Source: Blastochloris tepida
Lineage (GTDB): Bacteria; Pseudomonadota; Alphaproteobacteria; Rhizobiales; Xanthobacteraceae
Direction of reading: 5' to 3'
Assembly (NCBI RefSeq): GCF_003966715.1
Contig: NZ_AP018907.1
Location: 608,001 to 672,000 of the forward strand
DNA length: 64,000 bases
Made by a program: the position numbers and the translations under genes. The stretch's first letter is position 1. Each line of letters begins with the position of its first letter. The notes under the pieces were generated by a model that did no database searches, had not been told where the DNA came from, and saw only the letters and a list, made by a program, of their open reading frames with translations. Below are positions 1 to 10,113 of the stretch, piece by piece.

Positions 1-879
1 CGGTGCGACCGCTGGCGCGGCCGGCGCAGGCGGCGTCGTTGCCGGCGGCGCGGCGGGCAGGATCACCCGCGGCTCAAGCCGCGGCTCCGGCGCAGGCGGG
101 GTGGCCGGGGCTGCCGCCGGCTGCGGGCGGATGTCGCCGAGCGGCTTGCGCGCGGCGGGCTCGGCCCGCGTCGGCTGCAGCAGCCGTTCGAGCTCGGTGA
201 ATTCGGGCGGCGGCGGGGTCGGCGACAGCGGGCGCAGGCCCGGCGCCGGGGCGGCAGGCGCGGCCGGCTCGGGGCGCTGGGGCGTCGTCAGCGAGCGCAG
301 GATGGATTCGGCGCGGGTTGCCGGTTCCGGCGTGCGCGCCGGGGCGGCACGGGGCGGCGCCTCCGGGCGGGCGGGCGGCTCCGGGCGCTCGCGGCGCAAC
401 GGCATCTCGGTGCGCGGCGGCAGGTCCGGCCGGGCGGGGGCGGCGAGCGGTTCGGCCGGCAGGGCGGGCGGCACGGCGCCGGGCATCTGGGGGGCAGGCA
501 TCTGGGGGGCGGCCATCTGGGGGCCGGCGCCGGCGCGCGCCTCGGCATAGGCGTCGCGGGCCTGTGTCCCTTCGCGCTGCGGCGGCGCGCTGCGGATGAT
601 GCCGGTCTCGATCACCACGTCGGTCGGCCCGCCGATCATGATGAGATGCTCGACATTGTCGCGGCGGATCAGCACCAGCCGGCGCCTGGCGTCGACCACG
701 GCATGGTCGAGCACGCCCAGCCGCGGCATGCGTCCGCGCCCGCCGCTGCCGCCGGCGGCGGTGCCGCCGCCGAGCTTGCGCACCAGGAACAGCGTGCCGC
801 CGAGCAGGCCGAGGACGAACAGGAGTGCGGCCAGATATTTCAGGAAGGTGCCCAGTTCGACACCCAGGATATCGGACAT
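1..879 (-). CDS. fliO: Flagellar biosynthesis protein FliO (C-terminus beyond window)
   Basis: FliO is a small membrane protein that helps assemble the FliPQR core of the flagellar type III export gate. Reading leftward from an ATG at 879 the frame stays open to the window edge (at least 293 residues). One membrane segment spans about residues 9-30, followed by the FliO-like cytoplasmic part with the run RLVLIRRDNVEHLIMIGG. The start is preceded by GGAGGAAACC, a strong ribosome binding site. After about residue 100 comes a very long Pro/Ala/Arg-rich tail, far longer than usual FliO, containing three APQM-type repeats from a 15-bp DNA repeat at 482-526. It is divergent from flgB, the usual arrangement in this order. 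The 3' end is not in the window. Confidence 0.85.
   Translation of the reverse strand, partial: MSDILGVELGTFLKYLAALLFVLGLLGGTLFLVRKLGGGTAAGGSGGRGRMPRLGVLDHAVVDARRRLVLIRRDNVEHLIMIGGPTDVVIETGIIRSAPPQREGTQARDAYAEARAGAGPQMAAPQMPAPQMPGAVPPALPAEPLAAPARPDLPPRTEMPLRRERPEPPARPEAPPRAAPARTPEPATRAESILRSLTTPQRPEPAAPAAPAPGLRPLSPTPPPPEFTELERLLQPTRAEPAARKPLGDIRPQPAAAPATPPAPEPRLEPRVILPAAPPATTPPAPAAPAVAP
482..526. repeat. 3 x 15 bp tandem repeat inside the fliO tail
   Basis: Three consecutive 15-bp units (482-496, 497-511, 512-526) of the type GGCATCTGGGGGGCA encode the repeated APQM pentads on the minus strand. The unit is a multiple of three, so copy changes would keep the frame. Confidence 0.8.
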
Positions 880-1134
880 GGTTTCCTCCCGGAGGATTTT
901 CGCGCGCAATGTCCACCCGCGCGCGGACAGCTTAATGCCGAGCGGCAAACCTTGCCCGGCGCAGGCTTAAGAACTGATGAAGAAACGTGACGTTCCCAAG
1001 GCAGGCCGCTCAGCAAACACACGATTCTGTCCCGGCCGGCAATCGGCCGGCCACGTATGTTAACTCCAAATTAACCATTCGGCCGGCAAATTGTGCCCGG
1101 ATAGGCGCCAAGTTGCGCCGATGAGGACCGAGCG

Positions 1135-1548
1135 ATGATTCTGGCCGATGTCCCCCTGGTCGGCATGTTGAAGACCCGCATGGGCTGGCTGCAGTCGCGC
1201 CAGCGCGTGCTGGCGCAGAACGTTGCCCATGCCGACACGCCGGGCTTCCGCGCCCGCGACCTCGAACCTGTCGACTTCAAGAAGATCCTGACCCAGGTGC
1301 CGATGCAGCGGACGGCGATGGCGGTCACCAATCCCGAGCACATCGCCGGGGCGGCGAGCGTCGAGACCGACCGGTTCGGGCAGCCGCGCGCCTCGGGGAA
1401 ATTCGAGATCCGTCCCAGCGGCAACGCGGTGGCGCTCGAAGAAGAGATGATGAAGGTCGCCCAGACCCAGTTGGACTACCAGACGGCGACCTCGCTTTAT
1501 TCTCGCAGTCTCGGCCTGATCAAGACGGCGCTGGGCAAGACGAAATAG
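1135..1548 (+). CDS. flgB: Flagellar basal-body rod protein FlgB
   Basis: FlgB is a proximal rod subunit exported by the flagellar type III system to form the shaft across the periplasm. At 137 residues it has normal family length. The N-terminal rod signature is visible: residues AQNVAHADTPGFRARDL match the conserved xNxANxxTPGFKxxxx helix of rod and hook proteins. The C-terminal coiled-coil helix runs to the end (SLYSRSLGLIKTALGK). It heads a co-directional block with flgC 12 nt downstream and fliE, fliQ, fliR and flhB after it, and is divergent from fliO. No clear sigma-54 -24/-12 promoter was found in the 255-bp divergent spacer. Confidence 0.97.
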   Translation: MILADVPLVGMLKTRMGWLQSRQRVLAQNVAHADTPGFRARDLEPVDFKKILTQVPMQRTAMAVTNPEHIAGAASVETDRFGQPRASGKFEIRPSGNAVALEEEMMKVAQTQLDYQTATSLYSRSLGLIKTALGKTK

Positions 1549-1560
1549 GGGTAGGGCGCC

Positions 1561-1971
1561 ATGGACTTCATGAAATCTCTCAGCATTGCGGCTTCCGGAC
1601 TGCGGACGCAGGCCGGCCGCATGCGGATCATCGCCGAGAACCTTGCCAACGCCAATTCGACCGCGGGCGCGTCCGGCGGCGAGCCCTATCGGCGCAAGGT
1701 GCCGACGTTCCAGGCGAAATTCGACCGCGATCTCGAGGCGCAGGTCGTCACGCTCGGGCGGGTGCAGCGCGACAAGAGCTCGTTCATCAGCCGCTACGAG
1801 CCCGGGCACCCGGCCGCCGACGGCCGCGGCTACGTCCAATATCCCAATGTGAATTCGCTGATCGAAACGGCCGACCTGAAGGAAGCGCAGCGGAGCTACG
1901 AGGCGAACCTCAACGTCGTTTCCGCCACCCGGCGGATGATCTCGCGAACTCTCGACCTGCTGCGTGTCTGA
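1561..1971 (+). CDS. flgC: Flagellar basal-body rod protein FlgC
   Basis: FlgC is a proximal rod subunit assembled on FlgB. The 136-residue protein shows the N-terminal rod motif ENLANANSTA (about residues 24-33) and the C-terminal FlgC signature around NVNSLIETADLKEAQRSYEAN before a final helix (RRMISRTLDLLRV). Length and motif spacing are typical. It starts 12 nt after the flgB stop and is almost certainly co-transcribed with it. The spacer after it carries a short tandem repeat before fliE. Confidence 0.97.
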   Translation: MDFMKSLSIAASGLRTQAGRMRIIAENLANANSTAGASGGEPYRRKVPTFQAKFDRDLEAQVVTLGRVQRDKSSFISRYEPGHPAADGRGYVQYPNVNSLIETADLKEAQRSYEANLNVVSATRRMISRTLDLLRV

Positions 1972-1999
1972 AGCAGGCTTCACCGCGTGTCCGATCGAT

Positions 2000-2060
2000 C
2001 CGTTGCGTATTCGCCAGACCCGTCTCGTCCCCCGCCAGACCCGTTGCGTATCCGCTAGAC
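2000..2060. repeat. Tandem repeat, three 20-21 bp copies, flgC-fliE spacer
   Basis: Units 2000-2019, 2020-2040 and 2041-2060 share the frame CCGT...CGCCAGAC. First and third copies are nearly identical; the second differs in its centre. It lies between the flgC stop and the fliE start, with no other feature in the spacer. Confidence 0.75.
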
Positions 2061-2076
2061 TCTTGGAGCCCTCGCC

Positions 2077-2412
2077 ATGTCGACTGCCAGCCTCGTCGCC
2101 AACGCCTACGCCGCCGCCGCCCGTGCCGCCAACACCGGTGATCATACCCGCATGCCGCTGCGCGACCACGGCGCCGGCCTGGACGATTCCACGTCCACCG
2201 GCTTCGGCGCGATGCTGGAGAACACGCTCGCCAACACCATGGCCGCCGGCCGCGCCAGCGAGCACAAGGCGCAGGCGCTGGTGGCCGGCAAGGCCGATCT
2301 CGTCGACGTCGTCACCGCGGTCGCCGAGACCGAGGTCGCCATCGAATCGCTGGTGTCGATCCGCGACAAGGTGATCCAGGCCTACCAGGAAATCATGCAG
2401 ATGCCGATCTGA
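2077..2412 (+). CDS. fliE: Flagellar hook-basal body protein FliE
   Basis: FliE is the adaptor joining the MS ring and export gate to the proximal rod. The 111-residue product ends with the conserved FliE C-terminus: AETEVAIESLVSIRDKVIQA followed by YQEIMQMPI. The N-terminal half is Ala-rich and poorly conserved, as is usual. It is 105 nt downstream of flgC in the same direction. The start is the ATG directly after a GGAGCCCTCGCC leader. An A-family repeat begins within 20 nt of its stop. Confidence 0.96.
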   Translation: MSTASLVANAYAAAARAANTGDHTRMPLRDHGAGLDDSTSTGFGAMLENTLANTMAAGRASEHKAQALVAGKADLVDVVTAVAETEVAIESLVSIRDKVIQAYQEIMQMPI

Positions 2413-2429
2413 TCTGCGCCGGCACGCTG

Positions 2430-2534
2430 GAGCGTCATCCGATCTGACCGTATCGGATCGGACACTCCAAGTTCTTGGTTTGTCGCATTCTCTCTCGCAA
2501 GACCTGTGCCCACTTTTGCGGAGAATGCTCTGGA
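2430..2534. repeat. Dispersed repeat family A, copy 1
   Basis: Composite palindromic element: an outer AGCGTC...GATCGGA inverted part (2431-2470), then the core TGTCGCATTCTCTCTCGCAA ... CACTTTTGCGGAGAATGCTC. The core can fold as GCATTCTC/GAGAATGC with inner TTTTGCG pairing. Its end abuts the ribosome binding site of fliQ (CTCTGGAGG). Confidence 0.85.
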
Positions 2535-2544
2535 GGGCCGCGCC

Positions 2545-2811
2545 ATGACCGGACCGGAAGTGCTCGACGTGGCGCGCGACGGCATCCTCACGCTGCTGTG
2601 GGTCTGCGCGCCGATGATGCTGGCGGGACTCGCCGTCGGCGTCGTAATCTCGCTGCTGCAGGCGCTGACCCAGATCCAGGAGATGACGCTGGTCTTCGTG
2701 CCGAAGATCATCGCCATGTTCTCGGTCATGCTGGTGGTGCTGCCGTTCATGGGCGACATGATGTCGGCCCACATGGCGCGGGTGGCAGCCCACATCATCG
2801 CCGGACATTGA
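2545..2811 (+). CDS. fliQ: Flagellar export gate protein FliQ
   Basis: FliQ is a two-helix membrane protein of the FliPQR export gate. I start it at MTGPEV (2545), giving 88 residues, the family norm; an upstream in-frame ATG at 2506 would add 13 residues encoded by repeat A1 and is rejected. GGAGG 10-14 nt upstream fits as ribosome binding site. Two hydrophobic segments (about residues 17-38 and 55-75) and the motif TQIQEMTLVFVPKI are characteristic. fliR follows after 46 nt. Confidence 0.96.
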   Translation: MTGPEVLDVARDGILTLLWVCAPMMLAGLAVGVVISLLQALTQIQEMTLVFVPKIIAMFSVMLVVLPFMGDMMSAHMARVAAHIIAGH

Positions 2812-2857
2812 GGGCGCGGCACGTCGGGCCGCAACGGGCGGAAGGCGGCGCTGCGCA

Positions 2858-3625
2858 ATGACGGTCAGCCTCACGTTCCTGCCGGTGGTTGCCGCCGCCT
2901 TTGTGCTGATGTTCGCCCGGATGGGCACGCTGATGATGCTGCTGCCGGCGTTCGGCGAGCGCAACATCCCGGTGCGGATCCGCCTCGCGGCCGCGGTGCT
3001 GATGACCTTCATGCTGTTTCCGCTGCACCGGGACGCCTATCAGGTCGAGCTGTCCGGCTTCGGGCCGCTGGTGTTCATGCTGTTCGGCGAGCTCGCCATC
3101 GGCTTCGTGCTGGGGCTTGCGGCCCGCGTCGCCATGGCATCGCTGCAGGTGGCCGGCACGGTGATCGCCAACCAGCTCGGGCTGGGGTTCGTCACCGCGG
3201 TCGATCCGACCCAGGCGCAGCAGGGGGCTCTGCTCGGCACGTTCCTGGCGCTGCTCGGCGTCACGCTGGTGTTCGCGAGCGACCTGCACTATGTAGCCAT
3301 CGCCGCCATCGCCAACAGCTACAAGGTGTTCGCGCCCGGTGTGCCGCCGCTCACCGGCGACGCGCTGCAATTGTCGGTGCGGATGGTCGCCGACGCCTTC
3401 CGCATCGGCGTGCAGATTTCCGCGCCGTTCCTGCTGTTCGGGATGGTGTTCAATGTCGGGCTGGGGCTCCTGGCGCGGCTGATGCCGCAGCTTCAGGTGT
3501 ATTTCCTCGCCATGCCGCTGTCGATCTTCGCCGGCTTCGCGATCCTGCTGGCGCTGGTCGGGGCGATGATGGGCGTCTATGTCGATTTCCTCGGCGGCGT
3601 GCTCGCCATGCTGGCCGGGCGCTGA
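2858..3625 (+). CDS. fliR: Flagellar export gate protein FliR
   Basis: FliR completes the FliP5Q4R1 export channel in the inner membrane. The 255-residue product has several hydrophobic segments, with the typical FliR N-terminus (FVLMFARMGTLMMLLPAFGE) and the GELAIGFVLGLAARVAMASL segment, then PLSIFAGFAILLALVGAMM near the C-terminus. It lies 46 nt after fliQ and 12 nt before flhB, in one transcription unit. Confidence 0.97.
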   Translation: MTVSLTFLPVVAAAFVLMFARMGTLMMLLPAFGERNIPVRIRLAAAVLMTFMLFPLHRDAYQVELSGFGPLVFMLFGELAIGFVLGLAARVAMASLQVAGTVIANQLGLGFVTAVDPTQAQQGALLGTFLALLGVTLVFASDLHYVAIAAIANSYKVFAPGVPPLTGDALQLSVRMVADAFRIGVQISAPFLLFGMVFNVGLGLLARLMPQLQVYFLAMPLSIFAGFAILLALVGAMMGVYVDFLGGVLAMLAGR

Positions 3626-3637
3626 GGGGAGGCCGCC

Positions 3638-4711
3638 ATGGCCGAGAGCGGCGACGATACCGAACGCACGGAAGAGCCGACCCCAAAGCGAATAGAAGAG
3701 GCGATCGAGCGCGGCGACGTCGCCAAGAGCCAGGAGGTCAACACTTGGTTCGTGCTCAGCGCCGGGGCGCTGATGCTGCTGATGTTCGGCCCCAGCACCG
3801 CCGAAAGCCTGACGGCCAGCTTCCGCGGCATCCTCGCCAACGCCGCCACCGTCCCGGCCGATGCCGGCGGGTTGACGCGCTTCGTCGTCCAGGTGGCGGT
3901 CGAGACGGCGCAGGCGGTCGCCCTGCCGCTGATGATGATGGCGCTGGCCGGTGTCGCCTCCAACATTGTCCAGCACCGCCTGCTGTGGACCACCGAGCCG
4001 ATCACGCCCAAGCTGTCCAAGATCTCGCCGATCAACGGGCTGAAGCGCGTGTTCGGCAAGGAGGCGCTGGTCCAGTTCGTCAAGGGGTTGGTCAAGATCG
4101 CCATCGTCGGCGGCGTGCTGTACGCCATCCTGTGGCCGCAGCGCGAACGGCTGGCGCTGGTGGTGGCCTCCGACCTCGCGACGCTGCCGGAACTGGCGCT
4201 TGCGCTGTCGCTCAAGCTGTTCATCGGCGTCATCGCGGTGATGACGGTCGTCGCGGTGCTCGACTATCTCTATCAGTGGACGAGCTGGCGCAAGCGGCTG
4301 CGCATGAGCCTGCGCGAGATCCGCGAGGAGTTCAAGCAGAGCGAAGGCGATCCCCACGTCAAGGCGCGAATCAAGTCGATCCGCCAGAGCCGCATGAAGA
4401 AGCGGATGATCGCCCAGGTGCCCAAGGCCTCGGTGGTGATCACCAACCCCACCCACTACGCGGTGGCGCTGCAGTACGAGAAGGGCATGACGGCGCCGGT
4501 GTGCGTGGCCAAGGGCCTGGACGCGCTGGCGCTGCGCATCCGCGAGGAGGCCGAGAAGCACGACATTCCGGTGGTCGAGAACCCGCCGCTGGCCCGCGCC
4601 CTGCACGCCAGCGTCGGCCTCGACGAGGAGATCACGCCCGAGCACTACAAGGCGGTGGCGGAAGTGATCGGCTACGTGCTCAGCCTGCGCCGGCGCTGGC
4701 GGCCGTCCTGA
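3638..4711 (+). CDS. flhB: Flagellar export switch protein FlhB
   Basis: FlhB binds the export gate and switches substrate specificity from rod/hook to filament proteins. The 357-residue protein has the N-terminal hallmark RTEEPTPKRIEEA (about residues 11-23), four membrane segments to about residue 215, the charged linker KRLRMSLREIREEFKQSEGD, and the autocleavage motif N270-P-T-H273 within VVITNPTHYAVAL. Cleavage between N and P is expected. It is the last flagellar gene of the block. Confidence 0.98.
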   Translation: MAESGDDTERTEEPTPKRIEEAIERGDVAKSQEVNTWFVLSAGALMLLMFGPSTAESLTASFRGILANAATVPADAGGLTRFVVQVAVETAQAVALPLMMMALAGVASNIVQHRLLWTTEPITPKLSKISPINGLKRVFGKEALVQFVKGLVKIAIVGGVLYAILWPQRERLALVVASDLATLPELALALSLKLFIGVIAVMTVVAVLDYLYQWTSWRKRLRMSLREIREEFKQSEGDPHVKARIKSIRQSRMKKRMIAQVPKASVVITNPTHYAVALQYEKGMTAPVCVAKGLDALALRIREEAEKHDIPVVENPPLARALHASVGLDEEITPEHYKAVAEVIGYVLSLRRRWRPS

Positions 4712-5024
4712 CCGGATGGCGGCCGGGCACGGGCGGCGCGCGACCCGATTCCACTCGGGCGGATTGTGCGCTAGAGCACGGCGCAGGGTGAACGGCGGGG
4801 GAACTTGCCGGCGACCGCCCGGCGCAGACGGGGGCGCCGGAAAGCGGCGCAGGGCAGGGGTTCAGGACTGGGGCTCAAGGCAGGAGCCTCGGCCGTTGCC
4901 GGCCTGCCCCGGCGGGTCGGCAGGATGAGCGTAATCGTTTATCGTATTTTTTGTCGGATTCCTTGCGCAAGACCGGCTCCCGGACGTGCGGAGACTGCGC
5001 GAGTGCCGTCGAAAGGGGCGGGTC
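4712..5024. other. Spacer flhB-cckA
   Basis: About 310 bp without a convincing gene. Small overlapping reading frames lack ribosome binding sites and recognisable protein sequence. The only structure seen is a degenerate family A repeat at about 4951-5000. Confidence 0.6.
4951..5000. repeat. Dispersed repeat family A, degenerate copy 2
   Basis: TTGTCGGATTCCTTGCGCAA followed by GACCGGCTCCCGGACGTGCG and GAGACTGC aligns with the core of the other A copies, but with many substitutions, so the stem is poor. It looks like an old, decayed copy. Confidence 0.6.
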
Positions 5025-7550
5025 GTGACCATCGGTGACGAAAGAAACGGCGAGATGCTGGAGGCCGTCGACAGGAGCGATGCCGCCGGCTCCATCGGTC
5101 TCGTCGTGGTGATCGCGCTGGCGATGGTCGCGGCGGTGGTGTCCTTCCTGTTCATCGGCCGCGACGATGCCGAGCCGTGGGTGGTCGGGCTCCTGGCGCT
5201 GCTGGCGGTGATGGGCGTGTTCGCGCTGTTCGCGGTGGCCGCCGGCATCCTGCAGTTCGCCGGCAAGTCGGGCCGGTTCGACCTGACCAAGGCGCTGATC
5301 GACGGCTCGGCCGAGGGCACGGTGGTGGTCGATCCCTCGGGCCGCGTGCTCTACGCCAATGCCGCCTATCTGGAGTTGGCCGGGGCGACCTCGGCCGACG
5401 ACGTGGTGCCGGTCGAGCGGCTCTACACCTCCGAGCCGGAGGTGGCGGAGGTGATCTACCGCCTCGCCCAGGCGGCCCGCGCCGGCCGGGCGGCCTCGGA
5501 GGAGGTGCGGGCGGCGGGCCGCAAGGGCGAAACCGGGCGCTGGCTGCGGCTGAAGGTGCGCCCGGCCGGAGCGCAGGGGCGGCTCGCCAAGCTCATCGCC
5601 TGGACGGTGGCCGACGTGACGCGCGAACGCCTGCGCCAGGAGGACGCCTACGTCCAGCTCCAGCAGGTGATCGACTATCTCGACCACGGCCCGGCCGGCT
5701 TCTTCTCGGCCGAGCCCGATGGCACCCTGGTCTATATCAATGCCACGCTGGCCGAATGGCTGGGCTACGACTTCGCCGAGGTGGCGACCGGCGGGCTGAA
5801 GGTCTCCGACATCCTGCCCGGCCCCGGCGTGGCGCTGCTGGCGCCGCAGCCCGGCAGTGCCGGCGAGGTCAAGACCGAGGTGATCGACATCGACCTCAAG
5901 CGCCGCAGCGGCGAGCCGCTGCCGGTGCGGCTCCACCACAAGGTGGCGGTGGCGCCGGACGGCACGGCGGGCGCCTCGCGCACGCTGGTGCTGGACCGCT
6001 CGCGCGGCCGGGCCGGCGCCGACCTCGCCCGCGCCGCCGAGGTGCGCTTCGCCCGCTTCTTCAACTCGACGCCGATGGCGATCGCCACCGTCGACCGGGT
6101 GGGGCGCATCGCCCGGGTGAACGCGCTGTTCGCGCGGCTGTTCGGCGGCCCGGTCGAGGTGCGCCCCGGCGGCGAGACGCGCTCGGTGCTGACCGGCATC
6201 GCCGAGGCCGACCGGCCGGCGCTGGAGGCGGCGATCAAGGCCGCCGCCGACGGCAAGGGCGACATCGCCCCCGTCGATGCCGGCATGCCGGGCGGGCGGG
6301 CGGTGCGCTTCTATGTGGTGCCGGTGGAGGAGGACGAGCGCGACCAGGAGGCCGCGATCGTCTACGCCATCGAGACCACCCAGCAGCGGGCGCTGGAAAC
6401 CCAGGTGGCGCAGTCGCAGAAGATGACTGCGATCGGCCAGCTGGCCGGCGGCGTGGCGCACGACTTCAACAATGTGCTGACCGCCATCATCGGCCATGCC
6501 GACTTTCTGCTGGAGAGCCACCGGCCGACCGATCCGTCCTTCCAGGACATCATGCAGATCAAGCACAATGCCAACCGGGCGGCGGGCCTGGTGCGGCAGC
6601 TTCTCGCCTTCTCGCGCCGCCAGACCCTGCGCCCGCAGGTGATCCAGCTCGGCGACGCGATGAGCGAGGTCACCATGCTGCTGCGGCGGCTGCTGGGCGA
6701 GACGGTGAGCCTCGACATCCGGCACGGGCGCGACCTTTGGCCGGTCTATATCGACGTCAACCAGTTCGAGCAGGTGATCGTCAATCTGTCGGTCAATGCC
6801 CGCGACGCCATGCCGACCGGCGGCAAGCTGACCGTGCGTACCGCCAACGTGCCGGCCGCCGAGACCAAGACCTTCGGCGACCCTCAGCTTCCCTCGGCCG
6901 ATTTCGTGCTGGTCGAGGTGACCGACACCGGCACCGGCATGCCGCCGGAGATCCTCGACAAGATTTTCGATCCCTTCTTCACCACCAAGGAGGTGGGCAA
7001 GGGCACCGGGCTCGGCCTGTCGACGGTCTACGGCATCGTCAAGCAGACCGGCGGCCACGTCTCCTGCGACTCCAGGGTCGGGGTCGGCACCACCTTCCGC
7101 ATCTTCCTGCCGCGCCACATCGCCACCGAGGCGCCGGTGGCGGCGGAGGAGCCGGCCCAGGCCAAGGCCGCCGACCTCACCGGGCGCGGCACCATCCTCT
7201 TGGTCGAGGACGAGGATTCGGTGCGGGCGTTCGGCTCGCGGGCGCTGACCTCGCGCGGCTACACCGTGCTGCAGGCGGCCTCCGGCATCGAGGCGCTGGA
7301 ACTGTTCGCCGACCATGACGGTTCGATCGACCTCGTGGTCTCCGACGTGGTGATGCCGGAGATGGACGGGCCGACCCTGCTGCGCGAGCTGCGCAGCCGC
7401 CGGCCCGACCTCAAGGTGATCTTCGTCTCCGGCTATGCCGAGGACGCCTTCCGCAAGAACCTGCCCGAGGGCGAGCAGTTCGCCTTCCTGCCCAAGCCCT
7501 TCACGCTGAAGCAGCTGGTCGAGGCGGTGAAGGAGACGATGGCGGCGTGA
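5025..7550 (+). CDS. cckA: Hybrid histidine kinase CckA
   Basis: CckA is the membrane hybrid kinase/phosphatase that feeds phosphate through ChpT to CtrA and CpdR in the alphaproteobacterial cell-cycle and motility network. Two N-terminal membrane helices (about residues 20-70) precede PAS-like domains, then a HisKA domain with H479 in GGVAHDFNN, an HATPase domain (motifs [34 protein letters not shown]) and a C-terminal receiver with D774 in [12 protein letters not shown] choose GTG at 5025 because AAAGGGGCGG precedes it; ATG at 4986 lies in the decayed repeat. Length, 841 residues, fits the family. The flhB-cckA-recA neighbourhood is common in Hyphomicrobiales. Confidence 0.93.
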   Translation: MTIGDERNGEMLEAVDRSDAAGSIGLVVVIALAMVAAVVSFLFIGRDDAEPWVVGLLALLAVMGVFALFAVAAGILQFAGKSGRFDLTKALIDGSAEGTVVVDPSGRVLYANAAYLELAGATSADDVVPVERLYTSEPEVAEVIYRLAQAARAGRAASEEVRAAGRKGETGRWLRLKVRPAGAQGRLAKLIAWTVADVTRERLRQEDAYVQLQQVIDYLDHGPAGFFSAEPDGTLVYINATLAEWLGYDFAEVATGGLKVSDILPGPGVALLAPQPGSAGEVKTEVIDIDLKRRSGEPLPVRLHHKVAVAPDGTAGASRTLVLDRSRGRAGADLARAAEVRFARFFNSTPMAIATVDRVGRIARVNALFARLFGGPVEVRPGGETRSVLTGIAEADRPALEAAIKAAADGKGDIAPVDAGMPGGRAVRFYVVPVEEDERDQEAAIVYAIETTQQRALETQVAQSQKMTAIGQLAGGVAHDFNNVLTAIIGHADFLLESHRPTDPSFQDIMQIKHNANRAAGLVRQLLAFSRRQTLRPQVIQLGDAMSEVTMLLRRLLGETVSLDIRHGRDLWPVYIDVNQFEQVIVNLSVNARDAMPTGGKLTVRTANVPAAETKTFGDPQLPSADFVLVEVTDTGTGMPPEILDKIFDPFFTTKEVGKGTGLGLSTVYGIVKQTGGHVSCDSRVGVGTTFRIFLPRHIATEAPVAAEEPAQAKAADLTGRGTILLVEDEDSVRAFGSRALTSRGYTVLQAASGIEALELFADHDGSIDLVVSDVVMPEMDGPTLLRELRSRRPDLKVIFVSGYAEDAFRKNLPEGEQFAFLPKPFTLKQLVEAVKETMAA

Positions 7551-7768
7551 GGGCGGCCGGTTCGGGTCCAGGAGTGGGGCCCATGAGGCGGGCCCATGCG
7601 CCGAACGGGTCAGGCGAGGCCCATGAGCCGCGGTTCACATGAGCCGTGCCTGCGGCGGCCGGCACGCGACCAAAGACGCAGATGCCTTCCCGATAGTTTC
7701 GTTTAGGATCGGTTCGCCCCCGCAGGCGAAGAACTGCGATCAAAAACGAACCAATAGGGAGTCACGCG

Positions 7769-8212
7769 ATGAAATCAGGACGTCTCGCTCTGGCCGCCGC
7801 CTTTGCGCTCGCGCTTTCCGTGCCGGCCTATGCGGCCGACTTCGGCACCGCTGCCGAGGCCAAGGCCATGCTGGAGAAGGCGGTCACCGCGCTGAAGGCC
7901 GACAAGGCCAAGGCGCTCGCCGAGTTCGCCAAGGGCGAGGGCGGGTTCAAGGACCGCGACCTCTATCCGTTCTGTGGCGGTCCGGACGGCAACTTCACCG
8001 CGCATCCGACGCTCACCGGCAAGAGCCTGAAGGACCTCAAGGACAAGACCGGCAAGGCGCTGGGCGAGCAGATCTACGCCGTCGCGGCCGAGGGCAAGAT
8101 CAGCGAAGTCGACTATATGTGGCCGCGGCCGGGCACCACCGATCCGGTGCAGAAGGTGTCGTTCGTCACCAAGGTCGGCGACCAGACCTGCGCCGTCGGC
8201 TACTACAAGTGA
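7769..8212 (+). CDS. Exported cache-domain protein
   Basis: A 147-residue secreted protein with a signal peptide (residues 1-22, cleavage after AYA before ADFG). The mature part resembles a single small cache domain: AEAKAMLEKAVTALK helix, then DLYPFCGGPDGNFTAHP and a strand-rich C-terminus with WPRPGTTDPVQKVSFV. Cache domains bind small ligands in the periplasm; the ligand is not inferable. There is no fused output domain, so it acts alone or with an unknown partner. It is monocistronic: a terminator-like hairpin follows the stop at once. Confidence 0.8.
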   Translation: MKSGRLALAAAFALALSVPAYAADFGTAAEAKAMLEKAVTALKADKAKALAEFAKGEGGFKDRDLYPFCGGPDGNFTAHPTLTGKSLKDLKDKTGKALGEQIYAVAAEGKISEVDYMWPRPGTTDPVQKVSFVTKVGDQTCAVGYYK

Positions 8213-8219
8213 TGAAAAC

Positions 8220-8248
8220 GGCCCCAGCCGCCAGCGCGTGGGGCCTTT
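8220..8248 (+). terminator. Terminator after the cache gene
   Basis: GGCCCCA (8220-8226) pairs with TGGGGCC (8239-8245), followed by TTT. It lies 7 nt after the stop codon. Confidence 0.65.
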
Positions 8249-8253
8249 GAGCC

Positions 8254-8296
8254 TCGCGGATTTTCTCGGAATCAGGGATTTCGAGAAAATCCGCGA
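8254..8296. repeat. Perfect 15-bp inverted repeat
   Basis: TCGCGGATTTTCTCG (8254-8268) is the exact reverse complement of CGAGAAAATCCGCGA (8282-8296), with a 13-nt loop. It sits just behind the terminator of the cache gene and may be a second transcript-end structure. Confidence 0.75.
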
Positions 8297-8636
8297 TCGG
8301 CGTTAAGGCCGGCCTTCTGGCCGGTCTCCTCCTCCCTCGCCATGGCGGCGGAGCCCTGCGCCCCGGCCAGACGCCCTCCTGGCGTGCCGTTTCGCGCGTG
8401 GGCCTGCGGCGCCGACGCCGGCTTCCCAAGACTCTCAGCGGCCGTCGTCGTGGCCGGGACGTTGCCTGGGCGTTGGCGTGTGTTGCCGGCGCCGGGACGG
8501 CAATCCGACGGCAACCGCCGCACGTGGGGGCCGGGATTCCGAGTCGTCCAGGGCAAATCCAGTTCATGGGTTAGCGGAAAACGCTCCGGAGAGTCCATTG
8601 ATGGAACGTCTGTGCAACAGACCGGACTTTTGTTCC
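8297..8636. other. Spacer upstream of the recA SOS box
   Basis: No reading frame here has a plausible ribosome binding site or recognisable product. I see nothing beyond ordinary GC-rich spacer. Confidence 0.5.
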
Positions 8637-8651
8637 GTTCCCCTCTTGTTC
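8637..8651 (+). promoter_or_regulatory. LexA (SOS) box upstream of recA
   Basis: GTTC-CCCTCTT-GTTC is an exact match to the alphaproteobacterial LexA site GTTC-N7-GTTC. It overlaps a palindrome GTTCGCGCGAAC (8648-8659). It lies 115-129 nt upstream of the chosen recA start, so the message would have a leader. The site predicts LexA repression and DNA-damage induction of recA. Confidence 0.9.
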
Positions 8652-8765
8652 GCGCGAACAAATCATGTACAGTTGGGTTATTGCCCTGTCGGAATGGCGG
8701 GGTGGCTCACGGATTGATCTGGCGGTTTGGACGGCGCGCGGGCGCATGCCATAAGGGGACGCACG

Positions 8766-9851
<1,086 letters not shown>

Positions 9852-10113
9852 AGACCGTAGGGCTGGGCAGTGCGCGCGGTCGGCGTTGTCCGGTCCTGCC
9901 GTTGTCCAGCGGCTGCAGGGCCTTGCAGATCCTGGTCTTTTTCTTCGGCGCGGCTCCGGGGCCGGCCTGCGGGGCGGTGCTGCGCGGGAGATCGGCGCGG
10001 GTCCGCGGTAACGGTCGGGCTTGGCGTTTCTGGACAGGGGCGGGGGGCGCCGCTAGATGTGCAGAGAAGCCAACGGCCGCCTGGGGCGCGCCGCGCCGGA
10101 GATGAGTTGCCAG

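Noticed and set aside
880..1134. Sigma-54 promoter for flgB
   Set aside because: GGC and GC words near 1080-1100 do not have the 12-bp register of -24/-12 promoters.
2506..2544. Longer FliQ start
   Set aside because: The extra residues (MPTFAENALEGRA) are encoded by repeat A1, and the MTGPEV start has a proper ribosome binding site.
4875..7316. Minus-strand 813-codon frame opposite cckA
   Set aside because: Antisense shadow of CckA, with His/Arg/Gly-rich low-complexity translation and no start signal.
8478..8717. 79-codon frame upstream of recA
   Set aside because: It overlaps the SOS box and has no ribosome binding site or recognisable sequence.
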